Shown: one piece after another, positions 17,729-26,785 of the stretch
Layout of the letters: each line of letters opens with the position of its first letter
Position numbering within the stretch: position 1 is the first letter of the stretch
Assembly (NCBI RefSeq): GCF_003063265.1
Contig: NZ_NERU01000003.1
Location: 292,516 to 356,515, forward strand
Length of the DNA: 64,000 nucleotides
Origin: Limnohabitans sp. WS1
GTDB taxonomy: Bacteria; Pseudomonadota; Gammaproteobacteria; Burkholderiales; Burkholderiaceae_C
Direction: 5' to 3'
Notes under the pieces: generated by a model
Databases searched by the model: none
What the model saw: the letters and a program-made list of their open reading frames with translations, nothing else
What the model was told of the DNA's origin: nothing
Translations under genes and position numbers: made by a program

Positions 17729-19768
17729 TCAAGCGCTGACCATGCCTTGGTGACGCAGCAAAGCGTCCAGGCTGGGTTCGCGGCCCCGGAAGGCCTTGAA
17801 CGATTCCAGCGCTGGGCGGCTGCCGCCCGCTTCCAAAATGGCTTGGCGGTACAAGCGGCCGGTTTCCACGCTGGGTGTGCCGTCATCGGCAGCGGTTTCT
17901 TCAAACGCTGCGTAGGCGTCTGCGCTCAGCACTTCGGCCCATTTGTAGCTGTAATAACCTGCCGCATAACCGCCTGCAAAGATGTGGCTGAAGGTGTGGG
18001 CCATGCGGTTGAAGGCGGGCGGGCGCATCACGGCCACTTCGTCGCGCACTTGTGCGAGAAGCGGCATGAAGTCTTGCGCCGGGTCGTGTTCGGAGTGCAC
18101 CAGCATGTCGAACAATGAAAACTCGATTTGGCGCAAGGTTTGCAGGCCACTTTGGAAGTTTTTGGCGGCCAGCATCTTGTCGAACAGCGCACGCGGCAGG
18201 GGCTCGCCCGTTTCCACATGGGCGGTCATGTGGCGCAGCACCGACCATTCCCAGCAGAAGTTTTCCATGAACTGGCTGGGCAGCTCAACCGCGTCCCATT
18301 CCACACCGCTGATGCCCGAAACATCACGCTCGTTCACTTGCGTCAGCATGTGGTGCAGGCCGTGGCCAAATTCGTGGAAGAGGGTGATCACGTCGTCGTG
18401 CGTGAGCAAGGCGGGCTGACCGTTCACACCTTCGGCGAAGTTGCACACCAGGTGCGCCACAGGCGTTTGCAGCACGCCGGTGTCGGGGCGCTGCCAGCGG
18501 CCGCGCACGTCGTCCATCCACGCGCCGCCGCGCTTGCCCGCGCGGGCTGGGGGGTCCAGGTAGAACTGACCGACCAATTGGCCTTCGCGCTCGATGCGGT
18601 AAAAGCCGACGGCCGGGTGCCAGACGGGCGCTTGGTCGACACGGATGCTGACTTCGAACAGCGTCTCGATGATCTTGAACAGCCCGGCCAACACTTTGGG
18701 CGCGGTGAAGTACTGCTTGACCTCTTGTTCGCTGAAGCTGTAGCGGGCTTCTTTGAGCTTTTCGCTGAGGTAGGGCACGTCCCATGCGTTGAGTGGGCCG
18801 GTGATGCCCAGGGCGCTGGTGGCAAATTCACGCAGGTCGGCCAGGTCTTTTTCGGCAAAGGGGCGGGCTTTGGCCGCCAGGTCGCGCAAGAAGGTGGTGA
18901 CTTTTTCGGGGGACTCGGCCATCTTGGGCACGACCGACACTTGGGCGTAGTTGTCAAAACCCAAGAGGCGGGCTTCTTCCTGGCGCAGTGCCAAGATTTC
19001 CTGCATCAAGGGGGTGTTGTCGAAGTGCTTGGCGTCGTCGGGGGCTTGGTCCGAAGCGCGGGTGACATAGGCTTTGTAGAGCTGCTCGCGCAGTGCGCCG
19101 CTGTCGGCGAACTGCATCACCGGCAAATACACCGGCATTTTCAGGCTCAGGCGGTGGCCTTCTTGGCCGTCCTTTTGTGCAGCATCACGGGTGGCTTGCA
19201 CCACATCGGCAGGCACACCTTTGAGCTGGTCTTCGCTCACGTACAGGGCAAATTTGTCGGTCGCATCCAGCGTGTTTTCGCTGAACTTTTGCGTGATTTC
19301 GGCCAGCCGTTCCTGGATGGCGGCGTAGCGTTCTTTGGCCGAGCCTTGCAACTCGGCGCCGCCCAAGACAAAACCGCGCAGGGCGTTTTGGCGGGCTTGG
19401 GTTTGCTCGGTGTTGAGGTTGGCCGCGTCAATGGCTTTGTATTTGGCGTACAGGCGCTCGTCGCTGCCCAGGCGCGTCCAGAACTTTGTCACGCGGGGCA
19501 GGGCGGCGTTGTAGGCGGCACGCAGTTCGGGCGTGTCGGCCACGCTGTTGAGGTGACTGACCGCACCCCAGGCCATGCCCAGCCGCTCGGTGCTCACGTC
19601 AAGGGTCTGAGCGATGGCTTTCCAGTCGGAGGGAAAGTCGGCGGCGGTGACGGTGTCCAAGGCTTTTTCGGCGGCGGCCAGCAATTCGTCCAGCGCTGGG
19701 GCCACATGCTCGGGAGCAATGCGGTCAAACAAGGGCAGGCCAGAGGTGTCGAGCAAGGGGTTGGTCAT
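17729..19768 (-). CDS. prlC: Oligopeptidase A, M3 metallopeptidase
   Basis: Zinc metallopeptidase that degrades short peptides, including cleaved signal peptides, in the cytoplasm. The 679 residues match PrlC (about 680). The zinc motif HEFGHGLHH lies near residue 463, with the third ligand region GVEWDAVELPSQFMENF shortly after. The N-terminus MTNPLLDTSGLPLFD and the C-terminal RGREPSLDALLRHQG are typical. It is followed, upstream in window coordinates, by folD in the same orientation with a gap of about 36 bases, so folD and prlC are probably cotranscribed. Confidence 0.96.
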   Translation of the reverse strand: MTNPLLDTSGLPLFDRIAPEHVAPALDELLAAAEKALDTVTAADFPSDWKAIAQTLDVSTERLGMAWGAVSHLNSVADTPELRAAYNAALPRVTKFWTRLGSDERLYAKYKAIDAANLNTEQTQARQNALRGFVLGGAELQGSAKERYAAIQERLAEITQKFSENTLDATDKFALYVSEDQLKGVPADVVQATRDAAQKDGQEGHRLSLKMPVYLPVMQFADSGALREQLYKAYVTRASDQAPDDAKHFDNTPLMQEILALRQEEARLLGFDNYAQVSVVPKMAESPEKVTTFLRDLAAKARPFAEKDLADLREFATSALGITGPLNAWDVPYLSEKLKEARYSFSEQEVKQYFTAPKVLAGLFKIIETLFEVSIRVDQAPVWHPAVGFYRIEREGQLVGQFYLDPPARAGKRGGAWMDDVRGRWQRPDTGVLQTPVAHLVCNFAEGVNGQPALLTHDDVITLFHEFGHGLHHMLTQVNERDVSGISGVEWDAVELPSQFMENFCWEWSVLRHMTAHVETGEPLPRALFDKMLAAKNFQSGLQTLRQIEFSLFDMLVHSEHDPAQDFMPLLAQVRDEVAVMRPPAFNRMAHTFSHIFAGGYAAGYYSYKWAEVLSADAYAAFEETAADDGTPSVETGRLYRQAILEAGGSRPALESFKAFRGREPSLDALLRHQGMVSA

Positions 19769-19804
19769 GGGGCTTCCAAATAGCAGTTCAGTGGGTACTT
19801 TGTA

Positions 19805-20656
19805 TCACTTGGAGGCGCGTTCGGCCGCTTCAAGGGTATTGACCAGCAGCATGGTGATGGTCATGGGGCCGACGCCCCCGGGCACGGGGGTGATGTGGCT
19901 GGCGACTTGTTTCACGCCTTCAAAGTCCACATCGCCGCACAGCTTGCCTTCGTCGTTGCGGTTCATGCCCACGTCCAGAACCACCGCGCCAGGCTTGACC
20001 ATGTCGGCCGTGAGCACATTGCGCTTGCCCACGGCGGCCACGATCACGTCGGCTTGCAGGGTCAGGGCTTTGAGGTTTTGGGTGCGCGAGTGCGCCACCG
20101 TCACCGTGGCATCTTTTTGCAAAAGCATCAGCGCCATGGGCTTGCCCACAATGTTGCTGCGGCCAATGACCACGGCATGTTTGCCGCGCAGGTCGTAGCC
20201 AATGCTCTCGAGCATCTTCATGCAGCCGTAGGGTGTGCAGGGCCAAAAACCGGGCATGCCGGTCATCAAGGCCCCGGCGCTGGCGATGTGAAAGCCATCG
20301 ACATCTTTGGCGGGGCTGATGGCTTCAATCACTTTTTGTGCGTCGATGTGCGGGGGCAGGGGCAGCTGCACCAAGATGCCGTGGATGGACGGGTCTTTGT
20401 TGAGCGCTTCTACGCGGGCCAGCAAATCGGCCTCGGTCAGGGTGGCTTCGTACTTTTCGAGCACCGAATGCAAGCCGCTGTCTTCGCAGGCTTTGACCTT
20501 GTTGCGCACATAGACCTGGCTGGCCGGGTTGTCACCCACCAGCACCACGGCCAAGCCGGGTGTCACACCTTGGGCTTTGAGGGCTTGGGCGCGGGCAGCG
20601 ACTTCGGTGCGCAGTTGTTTGGACAGGGCGTTGCCGTCGATGAGGTGGGCGGTCAT
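19805..20656 (-). CDS. folD: Bifunctional methylenetetrahydrofolate dehydrogenase/cyclohydrolase FolD
   Basis: Interconverts 5,10-methylene-, methenyl- and 10-formyl-tetrahydrofolate in one-carbon metabolism. The 283 residues fit the family. It shows the catalytic [10 protein letters not shown] (lysine near residue 56), the substrate motif [12 protein letters not shown], the NADP-binding [14 protein letters not shown] near residue 165 and the terminal [13 protein letters not shown]. The start at 20656 gives MTAHLIDGN; an upstream extension of 12 codons (MHFFSDFF...) has no similarity and overlaps the terminator region. Confidence 0.96.
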   Translation of the reverse strand: MTAHLIDGNALSKQLRTEVAARAQALKAQGVTPGLAVVLVGDNPASQVYVRNKVKACEDSGLHSVLEKYEATLTEADLLARVEALNKDPSIHGILVQLPLPPHIDAQKVIEAISPAKDVDGFHIASAGALMTGMPGFWPCTPYGCMKMLESIGYDLRGKHAVVIGRSNIVGKPMALMLLQKDATVTVAHSRTQNLKALTLQADVIVAAVGKRNVLTADMVKPGAVVLDVGMNRNDEGKLCGDVDFEGVKQVASHITPVPGGVGPMTITMLLVNTLEAAERASK

Positions 20657-20678
20657 GTTTGAAAGTTCAAAAAAGTCA

Positions 20679-20715
20679 GAGAAAAAATGCAAAACGCCCG
20701 GCGGGTGCGGGCGTT
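20679..20715 (-). terminator. Intrinsic terminator after the response regulator
   Basis: On the - strand AACGCCCG, a seven-base loop and CGGGCGTT form a perfect stem followed by TTGCATTTTTT. It lies between the FixJ-like gene and folD and probably ends the two-component operon. Confidence 0.85.
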
Positions 20716-20746
20716 GCTTGCGGGCGTAGATTGGCGGGCAGGGCGA

Positions 20747-21373
20747 TCAGGCCTTGGGTGCGTTTTGCCCCAGCGCGATCTTGAGCAGGTCGGCCACGGT
20801 GTTGGCATTGAGCTTTTCCATGATGTTGGCGCGGTGGGCCTCCACCGTTTTGATGCTGATGCCCAGGTCGTCGGCGATCTGTTTGTTCAGGCGACCGGCA
20901 ACGATGCGTTCAAGCACCTGCGCTTCGCGGCCTGTCAGCTTAGACAGGAGCGCGTCGCGGCTGGCCGCTTGCTGGTAATCGGCAAAAGAGTCACGGGCTT
21001 CGTCGAGCATGCGCTCAACCAGGCTCAGCAGCTCCTCTTCCTTGAAGGGTTTTTGGATGAAATCCATGGCCCCTTTTTTCATGGTGTTCACCGCCATGGG
21101 CACGTCGCCATGGCCTGTGATGAACACGATGGGCAGGGGCGAGCGGCGCTCAATCAAACGGTCTTGCAGTTCCAGGCCTGTCATGCCGCCCATGCGGATG
21201 TCGGCGATCAAGCAAGCCACTTCTCGGGGGTCGTATCGGCTGATGAAAGATTCTGCGCTGTCAAAACAACGCACCCGGTAGTCCTTGCCTTCGAGCAACC
21301 ATTGCAAGGAATCGCGCACCGCTTCGTCATCGTCCACGACGTAAACAGTGCCTTTTTTTGGTATCAAACTCAT
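20747..21373 (-). CDS. FixJ/LuxR-type response regulator
   Basis: A 208-residue regulator: receiver domain (residues 8-120) with acidic pocket DDDEAV, phosphoacceptor Asp near residue 58 in LIADIRM, and the conserved lysine in FIQKPF; then a LuxR/GerE HTH (about 140-205, LTGREAQVLERIVAGRLNKQIADDLGISIKTVEAHR). The receiver strongly resembles FixJ/TtrR regulators. It follows the PAS histidine kinase by 37 bases, which identifies its partner. The signal sensed and the target genes are unknown; the divergent aceE operon is one possible target, by position only. Confidence 0.93.
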   Translation of the reverse strand: MSLIPKKGTVYVVDDDEAVRDSLQWLLEGKDYRVRCFDSAESFISRYDPREVACLIADIRMGGMTGLELQDRLIERRSPLPIVFITGHGDVPMAVNTMKKGAMDFIQKPFKEEELLSLVERMLDEARDSFADYQQAASRDALLSKLTGREAQVLERIVAGRLNKQIADDLGISIKTVEAHRANIMEKLNANTVADLLKIALGQNAPKA

Positions 21374-21410
21374 TCATTTACCCCGGTGGGTTGTAGTGTG
21401 GTCAATGGGT

Positions 21411-23900
21411 TCAGACCGGTATCCAAAAGGAGAATCGACATCCTGTGACCTCGCCCGAATTGTAGAGGTTCTCGGAAGTGATCCGGCCCTGGTGGGATTC
21501 GATGATGCTTCGGCACAAATTCAGGCCAATGCCCATGCCTTCGACCTTGGTGGAGAAAAACGCCTCGTAGACCCGTTCGGTGTCCTCGGCGGGCAAGCCT
21601 TGCCCGGTGTCGGTGACCGAGAACTCCACGACAGACAGGTTGTCGACCTGTTTGGGCACGATGCGCAATTCCACATGACGCTGTCCGGCAGGACGGTTGG
21701 CGTTGTCAATCGATTCGGCCGCATTTTTCATGAGGTTGATCAGCACCTGCTCAATCAAAATAGGGTCTACCAAAAGTTGTGGCAACCGTGCAGCCACATA
21801 GTGCGACAGGCGAACGTGGCGTCTGCGCAGTTCGATTTCAGCCAATTCCAGCGACTCGTTGACCATGGCCGAGACATCCGAGAGGACGCGGTTGGGCTCG
21901 CTGCGTTTGACGAAACTGCGGATGCGCAAAATGATTTGTCCGGCACGCTGGGCCTGGTGGGCTGTTTTCTCCAGCGCCCACACCATGTCTTCCTCTTTGA
22001 CTTGCTTGTTTTTGATGCGCGAAATCATGCCGCTGCAATAGTTGCTGATGGCGGTCAGGGGTTGGTTGAGCTCGTGGGCCACGCTCGACGCCATCTCGCC
22101 CATGGTGATCAGGCGGCTGGCGGTTTGGGCGCGTTCTGCTTGTTGTGCTGCTTGCTCTTCGGCTTGGCGGCGCGGCGTGATGTCGCTGGCAATCACCATT
22201 TGGGCCAGTCGTCCGTCGGCCCAGTTGATGTAGCGAGAGCGCACTTCCAGCCATTTGCCCAGTTCAGAGACAAAAATTTCGGCGTTTTCTGATTTGGCAA
22301 TCGTCAAACTCTCCGTGGGCAGCCCGGCCATTTCATCCACATCGTCAGCGCGATCGACCTCCTCGCTGGAGCCGGCCTGTTGGACCAGCCGCAAATGGCC
22401 ATCGGTGTTTTGGCCAAACCACAAACGGTAAAGTTTGTTGGCAAAGAGCAGTTCGGAACTGCCCAGCGGGGCCACAGAGACCGATGCGTCAAGCGCTTCC
22501 AGCACGATGGTGAAGCGTTCGTGCGAGCTGGCCAGTTGTTCCCGAATGCGGTTGGGCTCGGTGATGTCGGTCATCGAGGTCATCCAGCCGGTTTGCTTGC
22601 CACTGGCATCAATCAGGGGTGAGACATACATGCGTGCATCAAACAAGTGCCCATCTTTGCGTTTGACGCGCACCTGGAATCCCCCTGCAGAGTGCTGGCC
22701 GCTGATTTCTTCTTCCAGGCGTTTGGTCAGCAATTCCCTGTCTTGTTCGGGCCAGTAAGGGAAGGGCGCGACGGCCCCCACCAAGTCCGAATCGCTCCAG
22801 CCCGTCATTTGGCAGAACGCGGGGTTGACATAGGTGATGCGGCCGCGCAAGTCGAGGGCACGCATGCCGGTGAGCATGGAGTTTTCCATGGCGCGGCGGA
22901 AATTGGTTTCAGCAACCAAGGCTTTTTGGGCCTGCAAACGGCGTCGGGTGTGTCGCCAGTTGCCGATCAACATCCAGGCGGTCATCACGCTGAGCACACT
23001 GACCAACCAAAACAGGCCACTGCCCACCAGGCCTTGTGATGTGCGCCAGGCCTGAGCCCGCAAAATCAAGTCGTTGCCCACGGGGGAAACCGGCACTTCA
23101 TAGTCGTTGTTGGGTTTTTCACTGCCCGGCAAGGCACTCCACAAAGCGATGCGCCCCGGTATGGTTTGACCGGCCAGCAAGCGGCCTTTGCCGTCTTGCA
23201 AGGCGACGGCATATTTGGCCAGCACCTCGGTGGGAATGCCGTAACGCAGCAAGCCTTCCATGGTGTATTCGGCCAGGATCACCCCGTTGAATCGCCCTTG
23301 GTCGTTGCTCAATGGGGTGTGCAACTGCAATACCGGAATCTGGGCGTCTTTGTCGGTTTCGGTGTCCAGCTGTCCGTAAATGGGCTGCATCAAATCGCGT
23401 GCCAAGCTGAAGTGACTTTCAGTCTCACCAATTTTGAGCACCGTTCCGGCCCGCATGTGTTGACTGGGTGCGATGCTGGAGACACTTTGGTTGGCCATGA
23501 TGCGCCTGCGGTCATCGATCCAGGTCAGCGACAAAAACTCGGGGTATTGCAACACCAGTGCTTCGGCCCGCGACAAAAACTGGTCGGTGCGTATTTCCTT
23601 GTTCGAGACGTCACGCGCCAAACGCATGACCTGCTCTTGCCGCTCCAGCAGACGCAAGCGCAGCCGCTGCTGGGCGTACTCCACATCGCGTTTGATGGCC
23701 TCTTGCTCGCGCTCGATCTCTTCCACACGCAAGTACCAAAACGCACTGGCGATGGCGGCCAAAAACAACACCACCGCCGCCACGGGTGCCAAGTTGGCAA
23801 ATCGGTCCTGCCGGTTGGGTGATTGGCTTTTCCACCATGATCGCCACCAGGCCCAAGGCCCAACTTTCGTGACCACCAACGCTGCTTTGTTCAATTCCAT
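21411..23900 (-). CDS. PAS-domain sensor histidine kinase
   Basis: An 829-residue membrane kinase. A first hydrophobic segment lies near residues 35-55 (VAAVVLFLAAIASAFWYL), followed by a long extracytoplasmic sensor region, a second segment near 300-325 (GLFWLVSVLSVMTAWMLIG), a PAS domain (about 330-455, MTGWSDSDLVG and MTDITEPN), a second PAS-like region (about 460-590), the HisKA phosphoacceptor in SSVAHELNQPLTAISNY near residue 607 and an HATPase_c domain (DTGQGLPAE, then MGIGLNLCRSI). The H-box and the FixJ partner place it in the FixL/DctB-like group. I see no haem-PAS signature that would mark it as an oxygen sensor. Confidence 0.93.
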   Translation of the reverse strand: MELNKAALVVTKVGPWAWWRSWWKSQSPNRQDRFANLAPVAAVVLFLAAIASAFWYLRVEEIEREQEAIKRDVEYAQQRLRLRLLERQEQVMRLARDVSNKEIRTDQFLSRAEALVLQYPEFLSLTWIDDRRRIMANQSVSSIAPSQHMRAGTVLKIGETESHFSLARDLMQPIYGQLDTETDKDAQIPVLQLHTPLSNDQGRFNGVILAEYTMEGLLRYGIPTEVLAKYAVALQDGKGRLLAGQTIPGRIALWSALPGSEKPNNDYEVPVSPVGNDLILRAQAWRTSQGLVGSGLFWLVSVLSVMTAWMLIGNWRHTRRRLQAQKALVAETNFRRAMENSMLTGMRALDLRGRITYVNPAFCQMTGWSDSDLVGAVAPFPYWPEQDRELLTKRLEEEISGQHSAGGFQVRVKRKDGHLFDARMYVSPLIDASGKQTGWMTSMTDITEPNRIREQLASSHERFTIVLEALDASVSVAPLGSSELLFANKLYRLWFGQNTDGHLRLVQQAGSSEEVDRADDVDEMAGLPTESLTIAKSENAEIFVSELGKWLEVRSRYINWADGRLAQMVIASDITPRRQAEEQAAQQAERAQTASRLITMGEMASSVAHELNQPLTAISNYCSGMISRIKNKQVKEEDMVWALEKTAHQAQRAGQIILRIRSFVKRSEPNRVLSDVSAMVNESLELAEIELRRRHVRLSHYVAARLPQLLVDPILIEQVLINLMKNAAESIDNANRPAGQRHVELRIVPKQVDNLSVVEFSVTDTGQGLPAEDTERVYEAFFSTKVEGMGIGLNLCRSIIESHQGRITSENLYNSGEVTGCRFSFWIPV

Positions 23901-24073
23901 GATGTGGAGTTTAGGGGACAGGGGCCTGACTTTGGCTTTGAAAGGATTTCAAAATTGACCAGGCATTGGCATTTAATTTCACTATACAAAATCAATGTGC
24001 ACTATTTGAAAAATTCAGAAATTTATGTGAAAATTCAGCCATCATTTGCCGATAACACCCACAGGAGACAAGC

Positions 24074-26770
24074 ATGACAGCGGCCACACCACAACAACCG
24101 GGCGCAGACCTCGACGCCCAGGAAACCCGCGAATGGATGGACGCTCTGTCCGCCGTGATCGAAAAAGCAGGCCCTGAGCGTGCCCACTTTTTGCTCGAAG
24201 AGTTGCTCGAAGAAGCCCGACAGCACAGCATTGACATGCCGTTCTCGGCCAACACCGGCTATGTCAACACCATCGAGCCCACCCAAGAAGCCCGTTGCCC
24301 CGGCAACATCGAAATCGAAGAGCGCCTGCGTGCCTACATGCGCTGGAACGCCATGGCCATGGTCGTCAAGGCCAACCGCCACAACCCCGCTGACGGCGGC
24401 GATCTGGGCGGGCACATCGGCTCCTTCGCCTCGCTGGCGCACATGTTCGGCGCGGGTTTTAACCATTTCTGGCACGCCGAGAGCGAAAACCACGGCGGTG
24501 ACTGCCTCTACATTCAGGGTCATGTGTCGCCCGGTGTGTATGCCCGCGCCTACCTCGAAGGCCGCCTGACCGAAGAGCAGTTGCTCAACTTCCGCCAGGA
24601 AGTGGACGGCAATGGCCTGTCGAGCTACCCACACCCCAAACTCATGCCCGAGTTCTGGCAGTTCCCCACCGTGTCGATGGGTTTGGGGCCTTTGATGGCC
24701 ATCTACCAAGCCCGATTTTTGAAGTATTTGCACGCCCGTGGCATTGCCAACACAGAAAACCGCAAGGTCTGGGTGTTCTGCGGCGACGGCGAGATGGACG
24801 AGGTCGAATCCTTGGGCGCGATTGGCCTGGCCGCTCGTGAGAACCTGGACAACCTGATTTTTGTCGTCAACTGCAACTTGCAGCGTTTGGACGGCCCGGT
24901 GCGTGGCAACGGCAAGATCGTGCAAGAACTCGAAGGCGAATTCCGCGGCTCGGGTTGGAATGTCATCAAGCTGCTGTGGGGCAGCGAGTGGGACAGCCTG
25001 CTGGCCCGCGACAAGGACGGCGCCCTGCGCAAACTGATGATGGACACGCTGGACGGCGACTACCAAGCTTTCAAAGCCAATGATGGCGCTTATGTGCGCA
25101 AGCATTTCTTTGGCCGCGACCCGCGCACGCTGGAAATGGTGGCCCACCTGTCGGACAACGACATCTGGAACCTCAAGCGCGGTGGCCACGACCCGCAAAA
25201 GGTCTATGCCGCTTACCACGAGGCCGTGAACACCAAGGGCCAGCCCACCGTGCTGCTCATCAAGACCGTCAAAGGTTTTGGCATGGGCAAAGCGGGCGAG
25301 GGCAAGAACACCGTGCACCAGACCAAGAAGTTGACGGACGACGACATCAAGTACATGCGTGACCGCTTCAACATCCCGATCCCGGACAGCGAGTTGTCCA
25401 AGATCCCGTTTTACAAACCGGCCGACGACACGCCTGAAATGCGTTACCTGCACGAGCGTCGCCAAGCGTTGGGCGGCTACTTGCCACACCGCCGCACCAA
25501 GGCCGAAGAAAACTTCACCGTGCCTTCTTTGGAAACTTTCAAGGCCGTGATGGAGCCCACCGCCGAAGGCCGTGAAATCTCCACCACCCAAGCCTATGTG
25601 CGCTTCTTGACGCAACTGCTGCGCGACCAAGCCCTGGGCCCACGCGTGGTGCCGATTTTGGTGGACGAGGCCCGCACTTTCGGCATGGAAGGCCTGTTCC
25701 GCCAAATTGGCATTTACAACCCTGCAGGCCAGCAGTACACCCCGGTCGACAAAGACCAGGTCATGTACTACAAGGAAGACAAGGCCGGTCAGATCCTGCA
25801 AGAAGGCATCAACGAAGCTGGCGGTATGTCGAGCTGGATTGCAGCTGCCACCAGCTACTCCACCAGCAACCGCATCATGGTGCCGTTCTATGTTTATTAC
25901 TCGATGTTCGGCTTCCAGCGCATTGGCGACCTGGCCTGGGCAGCGGGCGACATGCAAGCGCGCGGCTTTTTGCTGGGCGGCACATCGGGCCGCACCACGC
26001 TCAACGGCGAAGGCTTGCAGCACGAAGACGGTCACAGCCACATCATGGCCAACACCATCCCCAACTGCGTGTCTTATGACCCCACCTTCGCCCACGAAGT
26101 CGGTGTCATCCTGCACCATGGCCTCAAGCGCATGGTCGAGAAGCAAGACAACGTCTTTTATTACCTGACGTTGCTGAACGAAAACTACGCCATGCCCGGC
26201 CTCACACCCGGCACCGAAGAGCAGATCATCAAGGGCATGTATTTGTGCAAGCCGGGTGCCGCCGGAGAAAAGCGCGTGCAACTGCTGGGTTCGGGAACCA
26301 TCTTGCGGGAATCGATTGCCGCGCAAACCCTGCTGGCCACCGACTGGGGCATTCAGGCCGACGTGTGGAGCTGCCCAAGCTTCAACGAACTGACCCGCGA
26401 CGGCCAAGACGCCGAGCGCCACAATATGCTGCACCCGCTTGAAACACCGCGTGTGTCCTTTGTGGGCCAACAACTGGCGGCACACAGCGGCCCCGTGGTC
26501 GCATCGACCGACTACATGAAGGCCTATGCCGAGCAGATCCGTCCTTTCATTCCAAAGGATCGCACCTACAAAGTGCTGGGCACCGACGGTTTTGGCCGCT
26601 CCGATTTCCGCAGCAAGCTGCGCGAGCACTTCGAGGTCAACCGCCACTACATCGTGGTCGCCGCGCTCAAGGCGCTGAGCGAAGAGGGCAAAGTGCCGGT
26701 CGCGCAAGTGGCCGAAGCCATCCAAAAATACGGCATCAAAACCGACAAGATCAACCCCTTGTACGCATAA
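24074..26770 (+). CDS. aceE: Pyruvate dehydrogenase E1 component
   Basis: Homodimeric TPP-dependent E1 that decarboxylates pyruvate and acetylates the lipoyl groups of AceF. The 898 residues fit the proteobacterial type (E. coli 887). The TPP/Mg motif CGDGEMDE closes at VVNCNLQRLDG (about residues 235-270), and the transketolase-like and C-terminal domains follow (LGGTSGRTTLNGEGLQHEDGHS near 640, TDGFGRSDFR near 835). An AGGAGA ribosome site sits six to eight bases before the ATG. First gene of the aceE-aceF-lpdA operon, divergent from the kinase gene. Confidence 0.98.
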   Translation: MTAATPQQPGADLDAQETREWMDALSAVIEKAGPERAHFLLEELLEEARQHSIDMPFSANTGYVNTIEPTQEARCPGNIEIEERLRAYMRWNAMAMVVKANRHNPADGGDLGGHIGSFASLAHMFGAGFNHFWHAESENHGGDCLYIQGHVSPGVYARAYLEGRLTEEQLLNFRQEVDGNGLSSYPHPKLMPEFWQFPTVSMGLGPLMAIYQARFLKYLHARGIANTENRKVWVFCGDGEMDEVESLGAIGLAARENLDNLIFVVNCNLQRLDGPVRGNGKIVQELEGEFRGSGWNVIKLLWGSEWDSLLARDKDGALRKLMMDTLDGDYQAFKANDGAYVRKHFFGRDPRTLEMVAHLSDNDIWNLKRGGHDPQKVYAAYHEAVNTKGQPTVLLIKTVKGFGMGKAGEGKNTVHQTKKLTDDDIKYMRDRFNIPIPDSELSKIPFYKPADDTPEMRYLHERRQALGGYLPHRRTKAEENFTVPSLETFKAVMEPTAEGREISTTQAYVRFLTQLLRDQALGPRVVPILVDEARTFGMEGLFRQIGIYNPAGQQYTPVDKDQVMYYKEDKAGQILQEGINEAGGMSSWIAAATSYSTSNRIMVPFYVYYSMFGFQRIGDLAWAAGDMQARGFLLGGTSGRTTLNGEGLQHEDGHSHIMANTIPNCVSYDPTFAHEVGVILHHGLKRMVEKQDNVFYYLTLLNENYAMPGLTPGTEEQIIKGMYLCKPGAAGEKRVQLLGSGTILRESIAAQTLLATDWGIQADVWSCPSFNELTRDGQDAERHNMLHPLETPRVSFVGQQLAAHSGPVVASTDYMKAYAEQIRPFIPKDRTYKVLGTDGFGRSDFRSKLREHFEVNRHYIVVAALKALSEEGKVPVAQVAEAIQKYGIKTDKINPLYA

Positions 26771-26785
26771 AAACTGGAGACGAAC

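Noticed and set aside
18128..19783. 551-codon antisense frame over prlC
   Set aside because: It lies wholly within the prlC gene and shows no domain.
23940..24073. Sigma-70 promoter for aceE from TTGACC and TATACA
   Set aside because: The spacing between the boxes is 22 bases, too long; no better pair was seen.
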